A stretch of DNA of 64,000 nt from Streptomyces sp. NRRL F-5135 (lineage in GTDB: Bacteria > Actinomycetota > Actinomycetes > Streptomycetales > Streptomycetaceae): the NCBI RefSeq assembly GCF_000719775.1, contig NZ_JOHR01000008.1, forward strand, positions 62,001-126,000, written 5' to 3'. Positions 41,430-49,156 of this stretch are shown one piece after another (positions within the stretch are counted from its first letter, which is position 1; every line of letters begins with the position of its first letter). Below the pieces are notes generated by a model. The model did not search any database, had not been told where the DNA came from, and worked only from the letters and a program-made list of their open reading frames with translations. The translations under genes were made by a program, and so were the position numbers.

Positions 41430-41816
41430 TCAGCCGCCGCCCGAGCCGGAGCAGCCGAAACCGCCGCGATCGACGGCCGACTTGTCGAAACTGCCGCCCT
41501 CGACCTTGCCGTTGCTGCTCTTGCCGCCGTAGTAGTACGAGCCGCCGCCGCTGCCACCGCTGCCACCGCTCCGGCACGCGGAGCTCGGCAGGGTCTCCCG
41601 GGTGGTCCGGTCGGCGCAGCGCTTGTCGGGTTCGGAGCCGCAGGACGTGATCGTCACCGCCAGCACCCCCATGCTGCCGAGCACGACCGTGCTCGACCTC
41701 AGCTTCCGCTTGCGCGGTTGTTTGTCCGCCTGATCGCGGGTTCGCTCGCTCGCCCGCCCGCTCGGCTGATCACTGATCCGCTCGCCGGTCCGTTCGCTCA
41801 TCTGGCGCGCTGTCAT
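41430..41816 (-). CDS. YgiB-like (DUF1190-type) anchored protein with GGFG C-terminus
   Basis: A 128-residue protein (ATG 41816; 41837 also open). A ~35-residue Arg/Gln/Ser-rich cytoplasmic start precedes a hydrophobic segment with a possible lipobox (STVVLGSMGVLAVTITSC-G). The mature part has CADRTTRETLPSSACRSGG, Gly/Ser/Tyr repeats (GGSGGGSYYYGG), and ends VDRGGFGCSGSGGG. The terminal GGFG element is the hallmark of YgiB proteins. It lies upstream of the YgiC-like ATP-grasp ligase in the same orientation and is probably its partner. Confidence 0.75.
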   Translation of the reverse strand: MTARQMSERTGERISDQPSGRASERTRDQADKQPRKRKLRSSTVVLGSMGVLAVTITSCGSEPDKRCADRTTRETLPSSACRSGGSGGSGGGSYYYGGKSSNGKVEGGSFDKSAVDRGGFGCSGSGGG

Positions 41817-41897
41817 GCTTCGCCACCCCCGTGACATTTTCGAACAGCTTCTCGTTCGTGCCCGCCCACAGTAGACGCCCGCACCGTCACACGAAAA

Positions 41898-41928
41898 CGC
41901 CCAGGGGCGGACGAGCCGCCCCTGGGCG
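41898..41928 (-). terminator. Terminator of the VOC gene
   Basis: A perfect 13-bp stem (41898-41910 with 41916-41928) with loop ACGAG and a T-run on the minus strand (CGTTTTCGT) lies downstream of the VOC gene. Confidence 0.88.
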
Positions 41929-41977
41929 CGGTGCTGTTACCCGCCGGGGGTCCTTCCGCGTGCTACGCGCGGTGCGC

Positions 41978-42373
41978 TCAGCTCTTGTCCTCGCCGCTGC
42001 CGTACGGGCGGGTGAGCGCTTCCAGCGCGTGCCCCACCGGATCGAGGAAGTAGACGCCGCGTCCGCCGTCGTTGTGGTTGATCTCGCCTGGGCGCTGCTG
42101 GTACGGATCGGCCCAGAACGTCAGCTCGGCGTCCTGGATCCGCTGGAAGATGCCGTCGAACTCGGCCTCGGTGACGAGGAACGCGTAGTGCTGGGGAACG
42201 ATCGAGCCCTCGGGGACGGTCGCGAAGTCGAGCGTGACCCCGTTGCTCAGCTCGACGGGGACGAACGGGCCCCACTCCTCTCCGGCCTCGAGGCCGAAGA
42301 CATGGGCCAGGAAATCGGCGGACTCCCGGTTGTTCCTGGAGTGGACGATGGTGTGGTTCAACTGGACTGACAC
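41978..42373 (-). CDS. VOC (glyoxalase/bleomycin-resistance fold) protein
   Basis: A 131-residue protein; GTG 42373 with GGAGG nine bases upstream gives MSVQLNHTIVHSRNNRESAD. The two beta-alpha-beta-beta-beta modules are recognisable (DFLAHVFGLEAGEEWGPFVPVELSNGVTLDF, and AFLVTEAEFDGIFQRIQDAE ... GGRGVYFLDPVGHALEALTRPY). Potential metal ligands are His8, His77-region and Glu near the end. The family includes lyases, dioxygenases and drug-binding proteins; the substrate cannot be told. Monocistronic, with its own terminator. Confidence 0.85.
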   Translation of the reverse strand: MSVQLNHTIVHSRNNRESADFLAHVFGLEAGEEWGPFVPVELSNGVTLDFATVPEGSIVPQHYAFLVTEAEFDGIFQRIQDAELTFWADPYQQRPGEINHNDGGRGVYFLDPVGHALEALTRPYGSGEDKS

Positions 42374-42625
42374 GGTGAAATGCCTCCACTGGGCACTCTC
42401 ACGGGCCACCTCCATGCCTCACCCGGACGGTGACCGGCACGCGATGCCCTGTTGATGATCGTACGAGGCATGGCGCCGCGCGTCACGACGGAAGCGGAAA
42501 CGCGGGGCCGATCGGAGGCCGTCGGAAGCCATCGGGACAGACGAGGCCGGACGGGGCAGGCGGGGCAGGCGGGGCGGTCAGGGCCCGTCGGCCGCGCCCG
42601 GGGCATCCGGTGGATCCGGCGACCG

Positions 42626-44338
42626 TCACGGCAGCGCCCGGCACAGCGCGTCCAGCGCGCCCGACCACGCGCTGTCCGGCGGGGTCGCGTAGCCGACGAC
42701 CAGCGCGTCCGGGCCGGGCGGCGCGGCAGGGTGCCGGAAGGCGGCCAGCCCCTCCACCGCCAGGCCCTGCCAGGCCGCCGCCTCCACCACGGCGCGCTCG
42801 GTACCGGACGGAAGTTCGACGACGGCGTGCAGCCCGGCCGCGATCCCCGTCACCCCGTTCTCCGGCGCCCGCTCGGCCAGCGCCTCGACCAGTTGGTCGC
42901 GGCGGCGCCGGTAGCGCTGCCGCATCGCGCGGACATGGCGGTCGTACGCGCCGGACACCAGGAACTCCGCGAGCGTGAGCTGGTCCAGGGCGCTGGAGGC
43001 CCAGTGCGTCGCCGCCTTGGCCGCCGTGACCTCCGCCACCAGCCCCTCCGGCAGCACCATCCAGGCCAGCCGCAGGCCCGGCGCCAGCGCCTTGCTGGCC
43101 GTGCCCAGGTAGACCACCCGGTCGGGGTCGAGTCCTTGCAGGGCCCCCACCGGCTGCCGGTCGTAGCGGAACTCCCCGTCGTAGTCGTCCTCCAGGATCA
43201 GGCCGCCCGTCCGCCGGGCCCAGTCGACGGCCGCCGCCCGGCGGTCGGGGTGGAGGGCGGCGCCGGTGGGGAACTGGTGGGCGGGCGTCATCAGGACCGC
43301 GCCGACGCCGCGCACCCCGGCCCCCCGTGCCCCGGGTCCCGCCCCGTCGGCCGCCTCGCCCGTCCCGTCGGCCGCCCACGCCGCGTCACCGGTGCCCGCG
43401 ACCGAACCCTCGGCGGTCGTGGCCGTACGCGTCAGCCCCGCCAGTTCCCCGGTCCGGGCGCCCCTGTCGTCCACCGTCAGCACCCGGGTCCGCAGGCCCG
43501 CGCCGCGCAGCAGGTCCCGGTGGAAGCCGAGACCGTACGACTCGACGGCGACCTCCCGCAGCCGCCGCGCCCTGAGCACGCCGCCCAGCAGCGTCAGGGC
43601 GTGGACGAAGCCGCCGCAGACGACGATGCGCTCGGGCACCGCGTACACCCCGCGGGCACGGGCCAGGTAGTCCGCGAGGGCGGTACGCAGTTCGATCCGG
43701 CCGGACGCGTCGCTGAAGCCGAGGGCCTCGTGCGGCGCGGCGGTCAGCGCGCGACGGGCCGCCGCGAGCCACTGGGTCCGGGGAAATCCGGACAGGTCGG
43801 GCGAGCCGGGCAGCAGGCTGTACGCGGGCCGGCGGCGGGTGGGCCGGGTGCGGGGCGCGGCGGGCGCGGGCCGGCGCGGCGCGGACCGCCGCGCCACCCG
43901 GGTGCCGGAACCCTGCCGGGCGGTGAGCCAGCCCTCGGCGACGAGTTCGGCGTACGCGTCGGCCACGGTGTTACGGGCGATGCCCAGGTCGGCGGCCAGC
44001 GAGCGGGAGGAGGGCAGCCGGGTGCCGGGCACGAGGCGGCCCGTACGGACGGCGTCGCGCAGGGCGTCCATGATTCCCGCGCGGAGTCCGACATGCCCGG
44101 CGGGGGAGCCGGAACGCGTGCCGGGGGCGCCGCCCGCCGGGGCGAGGGCGGAGCGCAGTTCGAGGTGCAGGTCGGCGCCGAAGGTGCTCCGGGGTTCGGC
44201 GGGACGTTCGGTGGCGCCTTTTCCGGCCCGTCCGGTGGCGCCTTTTCCCGCACGTTCCGCGGGGCCTTTTCCCGCACGTTCGGCGGGGCGGGCACCGCCG
44301 TGGGCGCCCGCCGGGGGATTGGCCCGGGAATCCGTCAC
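42626..44338 (-). CDS. MocR-type regulator: GntR HTH fused to PLP aminotransferase fold
   Basis: A 570-residue protein with GTG start. An N-terminal Ala/Gly/Arg/Lys repeat tract (AERAGKG-type units) precedes the GntR HTH (GLRAGIMDALRDAVRTGRLVPGTRLPSSRSLAADLGIARNTVADAYAELVAEGWLTARQGSGTRV). The aminotransferase-like domain has LEDDYDGEFRYDRQPVGALQ and the PLP lysine in VYLGTASKALAPGLRL. It is divergent from an AhpD-like gene, a common actinomycete pairing, and probably represses it by binding between them. A Gly/Ala insertion interrupts the middle of the domain. Confidence 0.92.
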   Translation of the reverse strand: MTDSRANPPAGAHGGARPAERAGKGPAERAGKGATGRAGKGATERPAEPRSTFGADLHLELRSALAPAGGAPGTRSGSPAGHVGLRAGIMDALRDAVRTGRLVPGTRLPSSRSLAADLGIARNTVADAYAELVAEGWLTARQGSGTRVARRSAPRRPAPAAPRTRPTRRRPAYSLLPGSPDLSGFPRTQWLAAARRALTAAPHEALGFSDASGRIELRTALADYLARARGVYAVPERIVVCGGFVHALTLLGGVLRARRLREVAVESYGLGFHRDLLRGAGLRTRVLTVDDRGARTGELAGLTRTATTAEGSVAGTGDAAWAADGTGEAADGAGPGARGAGVRGVGAVLMTPAHQFPTGAALHPDRRAAAVDWARRTGGLILEDDYDGEFRYDRQPVGALQGLDPDRVVYLGTASKALAPGLRLAWMVLPEGLVAEVTAAKAATHWASSALDQLTLAEFLVSGAYDRHVRAMRQRYRRRRDQLVEALAERAPENGVTGIAAGLHAVVELPSGTERAVVEAAAWQGLAVEGLAAFRHPAAPPGPDALVVGYATPPDSAWSGALDALCRALP

Positions 44339-44385
44339 AGAAGTGGACCATACCGCTGCGCCACCGTCGGTCTAGCGTCTTCGGT
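44339..44385. promoter_or_regulatory. MocR / AhpD divergent operator-promoter
   Basis: The short interval contains TGGACC (44344-44349) and GGTCTA (44369-44374), near-inverted copies of the type of half-site seen in MocR operators. TAGCGT at 44373-44378 suits a -10 for a leaderless AhpD mRNA. The two genes therefore share one control region. Confidence 0.55.
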
Positions 44386-44958
44386 ATGACGACGACAGCG
44401 AACACGACCGGAACCGGCACGGCGGAAGCCAAGGCGGCTCACGCGGCCCACGCCGCCCACGCGGCCGGGACGACCAATGGATACGCCCCCGAGCACACCC
44501 AGCGCATGGACCTGGCCAAGCTCGCCCCCGAGGTCTACAAGGCGATGGTCCGACTGGACGCGGCGGCCCGGCAGGGTGTCGATCCCACGGTGCTCGAACT
44601 GGTCAAGATCCGTTCCTCGCAGCTCAACCACTGCGCGTTCTGCCTGGACATGCACACCAAGGACGCACTGGCGGCGGGCGAGTCGGTGGAGCGGATCGTC
44701 CAGCTCAGCGCGTGGGAGGAGTCGCGGCACTTCTACACGCCGAAGGAGATCGCGGCGATCGAGCTGGCCGAGGCGATCACCGTCCTGACGGACGGCTTCG
44801 TCCCGGACGAGGTGTACGCGAGGGCGGCGGAGCACTTCGAGGAGACCGAGCTGGCGCACCTGATCGCGGCGATCACGGTGATCAACGGATGGAACCGGTT
44901 CGCCGTGTCGACCCGGAAGGTCCCGGGCCACTACACCCCGGGCCAGTACAAGAACTGA
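44386..44958 (+). CDS. AhpD-like carboxymuconolactone decarboxylase-family protein
   Basis: A 190-residue protein. After a Thr/Ala/His-rich ~40-residue leader, the core reads RMDLAKLAPEVYKAMVRLDA, then LELVKIRSSQLNHCAFCLDMHTKDAL with the redox CxxC and the LDMH proton-relay motif intact, then AWEESRHFYTPKEIAAIELAEAITVL. This is the typical AhpD-type alkylhydroperoxidase fold. It is probably induced when the divergent MocR regulator releases its operator. A paralogue is at 12485-12940. Confidence 0.9.
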   Translation: MTTTANTTGTGTAEAKAAHAAHAAHAAGTTNGYAPEHTQRMDLAKLAPEVYKAMVRLDAAARQGVDPTVLELVKIRSSQLNHCAFCLDMHTKDALAAGESVERIVQLSAWEESRHFYTPKEIAAIELAEAITVLTDGFVPDEVYARAAEHFEETELAHLIAAITVINGWNRFAVSTRKVPGHYTPGQYKN

Positions 44959-45173
44959 CCGCTGCCGGCCCCGCCCACGGCGCGGGTCCGTCGGCCCGGG
45001 TCCGGACTCCGGCGCGCCGGGGCTCGGCACGGGTTCGGACCCCGGCGCGGGCCCGTACCCCCGACGCGGGCCGTACGTCACAAGACCGGCCACACGCCGT
45101 CGAAACACCGAACTCCCTCCCCGCCACGCGTGCAGGATGGTGCCACGCATCCTCACGGGGAGGGCACACGCAG

Positions 45174-46193
45174 ATGGGTTTACGTATCCGATTCTCCCCG
45201 GCCGATCTCGGCCGGGTCACCGTGGCCGAGCGGCCGGATCCCCTCTGGGAGGTGCTGCTGGCCGCCCACGTACTGCAGACGCACGACGGTCCGCTGGTGT
45301 TCGGCGTCTGGCGCCGGGCCGCCAGAGCCCGGCTGGACGCGCCGATGCGCCGGCTGCTCGCCGTGACCCCCGCCCGGGGGTACTCGCCGGACTTCCTCAC
45401 CCCCGCCGAGTCGGCCGAGGGCGTCGAGGCGGGCCTGGAGGCCGTACGCCGGGTACCGCGCACGCGGTTACGGCGGGAGCTGGACGCGCTGCCGCCCGAG
45501 CGCCGCGAACTGCCCTGGCTCCGGGCGCTGGCCGAAGGGCGGGCCCGCCCGCTGTGCGACCTCGCGGACGCCATCGCCGCGTTCCGGCTGGCCCTCCTCG
45601 CGCCGTACTGGCCCGCCGTCGAACGGCATCTGGCGGCCGACCGGTCGCAGCGGGCCACCGTCGTCCTCCGCGGCGGGGTGGACCAGCTCCTGGCCACCCT
45701 GCACCCGTCGGTCCAGTGGCGGTCTCCCGTCCTGTGCCTGAACCACGGCTCCTTCGACCGTGACCTCCACCTGGACGGACGGGGGCTGCTGCTCCTCCCC
45801 TCCTTCTTCTGCTGGGAGCACCCCACCGTCCTCCGGGATCCGGACCTGTCGCCGGTGCTCGTCTATCCCGTCACCCACGACCCCCGCTGGGCCGTGCCCC
45901 CGGCGGAGGGCGCTCGGCGCGAGGTGGCCGCGCTGATCGGCCGCACGCGCGCGGCGGTCCTGGAAGCCACCGCGGACGGACGGTGTACGACCGAGCTGGC
46001 CCGGCGGGTGCGCACGTCTCCCGCGTCGGCGAGCGAACACCTGAAGGTCCTGCGCGAGACGGGGCTGATCACCACCCGCAGGGACGGCACGGCCGCCCTC
46101 CACGCCCTCAGCCCGCTGGGCCGGGCCCTGCTCGAAGGCGTGCCCTCCGAGCCGCCGCGTCCCTCCGCGCGCCCCCCGCTCCGGCCCGCCTGA
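45174..46193 (+). CDS. ArsR-type winged-helix regulator with large N-terminal domain
   Basis: A 339-residue protein, GGGGAGGG upstream of ATG 45174. Residues 1-245 form an uncharacterised domain common in Streptomyces (MGLRIRFSPADLGRVTVAERPDPLWEVLLA...GRGLLLLPSFFCWEHPTVL). The C-terminal ~80 residues are an ArsR HTH (TRAAVLEATADGRCTTELARRVRTSPASASEHLKVLRETGLITTRRDGTAALHALSPLGRALL). No metal-binding ELCV(C/G)D motif is seen, so it is probably not a metal sensor. Target unknown. Confidence 0.85.
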   Translation: MGLRIRFSPADLGRVTVAERPDPLWEVLLAAHVLQTHDGPLVFGVWRRAARARLDAPMRRLLAVTPARGYSPDFLTPAESAEGVEAGLEAVRRVPRTRLRRELDALPPERRELPWLRALAEGRARPLCDLADAIAAFRLALLAPYWPAVERHLAADRSQRATVVLRGGVDQLLATLHPSVQWRSPVLCLNHGSFDRDLHLDGRGLLLLPSFFCWEHPTVLRDPDLSPVLVYPVTHDPRWAVPPAEGARREVAALIGRTRAAVLEATADGRCTTELARRVRTSPASASEHLKVLRETGLITTRRDGTAALHALSPLGRALLEGVPSEPPRPSARPPLRPA

Positions 46194-46325
46194 CCGGCTG
46201 GTCCGCCTGACCTGCCTGTTTCGCCTGACACCGAAAACGTTGTCCCGTCACGTCCGGCAGGCCGATGCTGGCGTCACAGACGGCGGAGGCGAGGAAGGCC
46301 GCCGCCGGCGGACCTTGGGGGAACC

Positions 46326-46805
46326 ATGAATCTCGCACCACGCAAAGTCCTGGCGGCGGCCGCCGCCGCGGTGGCCCTGGTGGCCGGGCAGGCCGCGGTG
46401 ACCACGGCGGCGGCCGCTCCCGCGCAGAAGTCCCCGCTCCAGCAGCGGATCGACAGCTACGTGGCGGAGCACCCGGAATCCCGGCAGATCGGCACCGACA
46501 AGGTGAAGATCCCGGGCGGCACGCTGACCGTCCCGGCGCCGGGCAGCACGCCGCCCAGCACCAACGCCATCAGCTGCGGCAGCGGCTGGCTGTGCATCCA
46601 GGACGGCCGCGGCTACCGCTACGACTACTACACCTGCGGCTACTACAGCTTCTCGGGCATCGGCGACGGTGTCTTCAACAACAACCAGACCAGCGGCACC
46701 CGGGCCCGGTTCTACAACTCCGACGGAAGCGAGCGCTGGTCGCACGTCGCCAAGGGCTCCGGCACGGCGTCGTGGACCCCTGTCTTCGGCGTCCGGCCCT
46801 GCTGA
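46326..46805 (+). CDS. Secreted peptidase inhibitor-like protein (I36 family)
   Basis: A 159-residue protein. Sec signal MNLAPRKVLAAAAAAVALVA ending near TAAAAPA. After an ~55-residue pro-segment, the mature domain has CGSGWLCIQDGRGY, YDYYTCGYYSFSGIGDGVFNNNQTSGTRARFYN and a C-terminal Cys (FGVRPC). The SGWLC and D-x-x-Y patterns, Gly/Tyr richness and paired Cys residues are those of the Streptomyces metalloprotease-inhibitor (SMPI, crystallin-like) family I36. It is exported and likely protects against proteases. A strong hairpin follows. Confidence 0.82.
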   Translation: MNLAPRKVLAAAAAAVALVAGQAAVTTAAAAPAQKSPLQQRIDSYVAEHPESRQIGTDKVKIPGGTLTVPAPGSTPPSTNAISCGSGWLCIQDGRGYRYDYYTCGYYSFSGIGDGVFNNNQTSGTRARFYNSDGSERWSHVAKGSGTASWTPVFGVRPC

Positions 46806-46894
46806 CCCGCCGGACGGGGGACGGCGGGTGACGGACGCTCGCTCCGGCGGGCGACCGGAACCTCGGCCACGAGGGCGCTCCGGCGAAGCAGGGG

Positions 46895-46944
46895 CCGCAG
46901 GCCGGCGGTACGGCACGCACGCACGCCGTACCGCCGGCCTGCGG
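46895..46944. terminator. 20-bp palindrome terminator (left repeat of the island)
   Basis: CCGCAGGCCGGCGGTACGGC (46895-46914) pairs perfectly with its complement at 46925-46944 around a 10-nt loop. It lies between the secreted inhibitor and the convergent antitoxin gene. A near copy is at 54276-54322, and the two bracket the accessory island. Confidence 0.85.
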
Positions 46945-46963
46945 CAGCCTGACGAAGGGACGG

Positions 46964-47350
46964 TCACGCCGCCGGCGAACGGCCGCCGGAGGGAGACGAC
47001 CGGGGCTCCGCCCCCTCGTGCGTCCGCTCGGAGCCGTGCGCGGTGAAGACGAACGCCGAGCTGTCACCGTCCAGATCGATGGTCAGCGACGCGTCGAGCG
47101 CCTTGGCCAGGCGGGTGAGCAGGGGCAGGGTCGGTACGGAGTCCCCGCCTTCGATGGTCGAGATCTGCGGCTGGGTCATCCCGGCGCGTCGGGCCAGCTC
47201 CGCCTGCGACAGGCCGATTTCGGCGCGCCGGTCGAAGACCGCCTGCCCGAGCGCGAACGCGTATCCGGCCTCGGTGTAGGCGGGGGACTCCTCGACGGTC
47301 TCACCCAGCAGCCGCCTGGTCCGACGGGTCTTCCACTGCGCGTGATTCAC
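46964..47350 (-). CDS. XRE-family antitoxin (HigA-like), orphaned
   Basis: A 128-residue protein with GTG start overlapping the stop of a toxin remnant (GTGA). The HTH is AVFDRRAEIGLSQAELARRAGMTQPQISTIEGGDSVPTLPLLTRLAKALDASLTIDLD (residues ~35-95), as in HigA antitoxins. An N-terminal arm and an extended Ser/Gly/Pro tail are present. The upstream toxin gene is broken, so the antitoxin now stands alone at the edge of the island. Confidence 0.85.
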   Translation of the reverse strand: MNHAQWKTRRTRRLLGETVEESPAYTEAGYAFALGQAVFDRRAEIGLSQAELARRAGMTQPQISTIEGGDSVPTLPLLTRLAKALDASLTIDLDGDSSAFVFTAHGSERTHEGAEPRSSPSGGRSPAA

Positions 47351-47519
47351 AGCCGCTCCTCCTCGATCCGGTCGTACGTGTGCTCAGCTGGGCCATGCTC
47401 CGTCTCGCACACCTTCTGTGCCTGCTGGGCACGCTCAACCTCAACGGTCTCGCGCTGTCTGGCTCTTGCGGATCACCGTCAGCAACACGATGCGCCGCTG
47501 GGGAGCGAGCCAGTAGGCT
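47347..47519 (-). pseudogene. HigB/RelE-type toxin remnant, truncated and frameshifted
   Basis: Minus-strand translation gives AYWLAPQRRIVLLTVIRKSQ and then, in a frame one base away, ETVEVERAQQAQKVCETEHGPAEHTYDR followed by EEERL and a stop at 47347. These are the two halves of the C-terminal part of a HigB-type toxin, with one extra base near 47460. The N-terminal half is missing: similarity ends at about 47520, where the glycosyltransferase gene starts. It was probably destroyed when the sugar cluster arrived. Confidence 0.75.
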
Positions 47520-47526
47520 GCGCGGA

Positions 47527-48705
47527 GTGAACGAATCCTCCCGTCCGCCGAGTATCTTCCGTCTCATCGTCACGGGGGGAGGTACTGGCGGTCACACCTA
47601 CCCCGCGCTCACTGCGGTCCGGGCGTTGCAGGCCCGGCTGGCGGCCGACGGCCGGGCGCTCGACGTCCTCTGGATCGGCACGCCTGACGGGCTGGAGGCC
47701 CGTGTCGCCCCGGCCGAGGGCATCGCCTTCACGACGGTGGTGACGGGCAAGATCCGGCGGTCCGCGAACCCGCTCAAGATGATCAGCCCCGCGAACGTGC
47801 GAGACATGGCGCGTGTGCCGCTCGGTGTCGCCCAGGCCCGCAAGATCGTGAGGGACTTCCGGCCGGATGTCGTCCTCGCGACGGGCGGGTACGTCGCCGT
47901 CCCGGCCGGGCTCGCTGCCCGCATGTGCAAGCGCCCGCTGGTGCTGCACGAACAGACCGTGCGGCTCGGTCTGGCGAACCGGAAGCTCGCTGGGGCTGCG
48001 GCACGGATCGCCGTGTCGTCGGAGTCGACGCTCCCACTCCTCGCAGAGGCCGTTCGGCCTGCGGCCGTCGTCACCGGGAACCCGGTACGGCCGGAGATCC
48101 TGGCCGGGCACGCCGAGAAGGCGATCGCTGCCCTCGGGCTGGCCGGCTTCGACCGGCGGCTCCCGACGCTGTACGTCACCGGCGGCGCGCAGGGCGCGCA
48201 GCAGATCAACAACGTGATCCGGGACGCGCTCCCGTGGCTGGTGGAGCGCGCGAATGTAGTGCACCAGTGCGGGCCGGCGAACGTCGAGGACCTGCGTGCG
48301 AGCGCGTCGGCGCTCCCGCCGTCCCTTGCAGGGCGGTACTACCTCACTGGGTTCGTCGGCCCGGAGCTACCCGACGTCCTGGCGCTCGCCGACGTCGTGG
48401 TCTCCCGCAGTGGCGCCGGCACTCTCGCGGAGCTCACCGCCCTTGGCAAGCCGGCCGTATTCGTGCCGCTGGCCTCCTCTGCGGGGAACGAGCAGGCACA
48501 CAACGCCCAGCACCTCGAGGACGCCGGCGCCGCCATCGCGCTCACCGGTGAGGTCACCGCAGACCGGTTGCAGAACGCCCTTGAGCCGCTCCTCACCGAC
48601 CCGGCGCGGCGCAAGGGTATGGCGGAGGCGGCCCGGGCACACGGACGTCCGGACGCGGCGGACAGGCTCGTGGACGTGCTCCTGTCCGCCGCGTCCGGCG
48701 GCTGA
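47527..48705 (+). CDS. MurG-like glycosyltransferase (GT28/GT-B)
   Basis: A 392-residue protein with GTG start. The N-terminal acceptor domain has VTGGGTGGHTYPALTAVRAL and the C-terminal donor domain has YVTGGAQGAQQINNVIRDAL, HQCG, and SRSGAGTLAELTALGKPAVFVP, the MurG motifs for a nucleotide-sugar donor. It keeps the H-E-Q element (LVLHEQTVRLGLANRKLA). As the window lacks other dcw genes, this is a specialised paralogue. It converges with the phosphatase gene (16-bp gap), whose operon makes the likely amino-sugar donor. Acceptor unknown; a lipid-phosphate or a secondary metabolite is possible. Confidence 0.85.
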   Translation: MNESSRPPSIFRLIVTGGGTGGHTYPALTAVRALQARLAADGRALDVLWIGTPDGLEARVAPAEGIAFTTVVTGKIRRSANPLKMISPANVRDMARVPLGVAQARKIVRDFRPDVVLATGGYVAVPAGLAARMCKRPLVLHEQTVRLGLANRKLAGAAARIAVSSESTLPLLAEAVRPAAVVTGNPVRPEILAGHAEKAIAALGLAGFDRRLPTLYVTGGAQGAQQINNVIRDALPWLVERANVVHQCGPANVEDLRASASALPPSLAGRYYLTGFVGPELPDVLALADVVVSRSGAGTLAELTALGKPAVFVPLASSAGNEQAHNAQHLEDAGAAIALTGEVTADRLQNALEPLLTDPARRKGMAEAARAHGRPDAADRLVDVLLSAASGG

Positions 48706-48721
48706 CCGGCCGGGTCCGTGT

Positions 48722-49156
48722 CTACGGAAGGTGCCGCGGGGCACCGTCCTGGATGAGGCGGACGACGTCGGCGAACGCGGCCGGTTCTCCGCCCCAGGGG
48801 TCGGGGACGTCCCGGTCTGCGAGGTAGAGGCCGAGCTTCGGCGCCGCTTTCTCGTCGGCGAGCGCGCGGAGCGCGGTGACGTTGCCGGTATCCATCGCGA
48901 GGACGATGTCCGCCCACCCCAGCAGGTCGCGGGTGATGTGCACGCCGCGGTGCACGCTGAGGTCGTAGCCGGCCTCCGCCGCGGCGGTCACCATGTGCGC
49001 GTGCGCGGGATGCCCCACCCACTTGTCCCGGACACCGGCCGACCGGACCTCGACGGCTGGGCCGCCGAGCTCCGCGAGGACGAGCGCGGCGAGCGGTGAG
49101 CGGCAGTGGTTCCCGAGGCACACGGTGAGGATGCGCCGCGGCCGGGCGGCGCTCAC
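48722..49156 (-). CDS. Low-molecular-weight protein-tyrosine-phosphatase-like enzyme
   Basis: A 144-residue protein; GTG 49156 overlaps the aminotransferase stop (GTGA). The P-loop is VCLGNHCRSP (nucleophile Cys13, Arg19) and the general acid is in DVPDPWGG (Asp119), so the catalytic set is complete. Such enzymes act on phosphotyrosine or, in sugar clusters, may dephosphorylate a sugar-phosphate or regulate a kinase. It is the last gene of the RmlB/ATP-grasp/DegT operon and ends 16 bp from the convergent glycosyltransferase. Confidence 0.88.
   Translation of the reverse strand: MSAARPRRILTVCLGNHCRSPLAALVLAELGGPAVEVRSAGVRDKWVGHPAHAHMVTAAAEAGYDLSVHRGVHITRDLLGWADIVLAMDTGNVTALRALADEKAAPKLGLYLADRDVPDPWGGEPAAFADVVRLIQDGAPRHLP

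Noticed and set aside
47527..48705. Glycosyltransferase considered as the housekeeping murG
   Set aside because: No division or cell-wall cluster genes flank it; it lies in an accessory island beside sugar-modifying genes.
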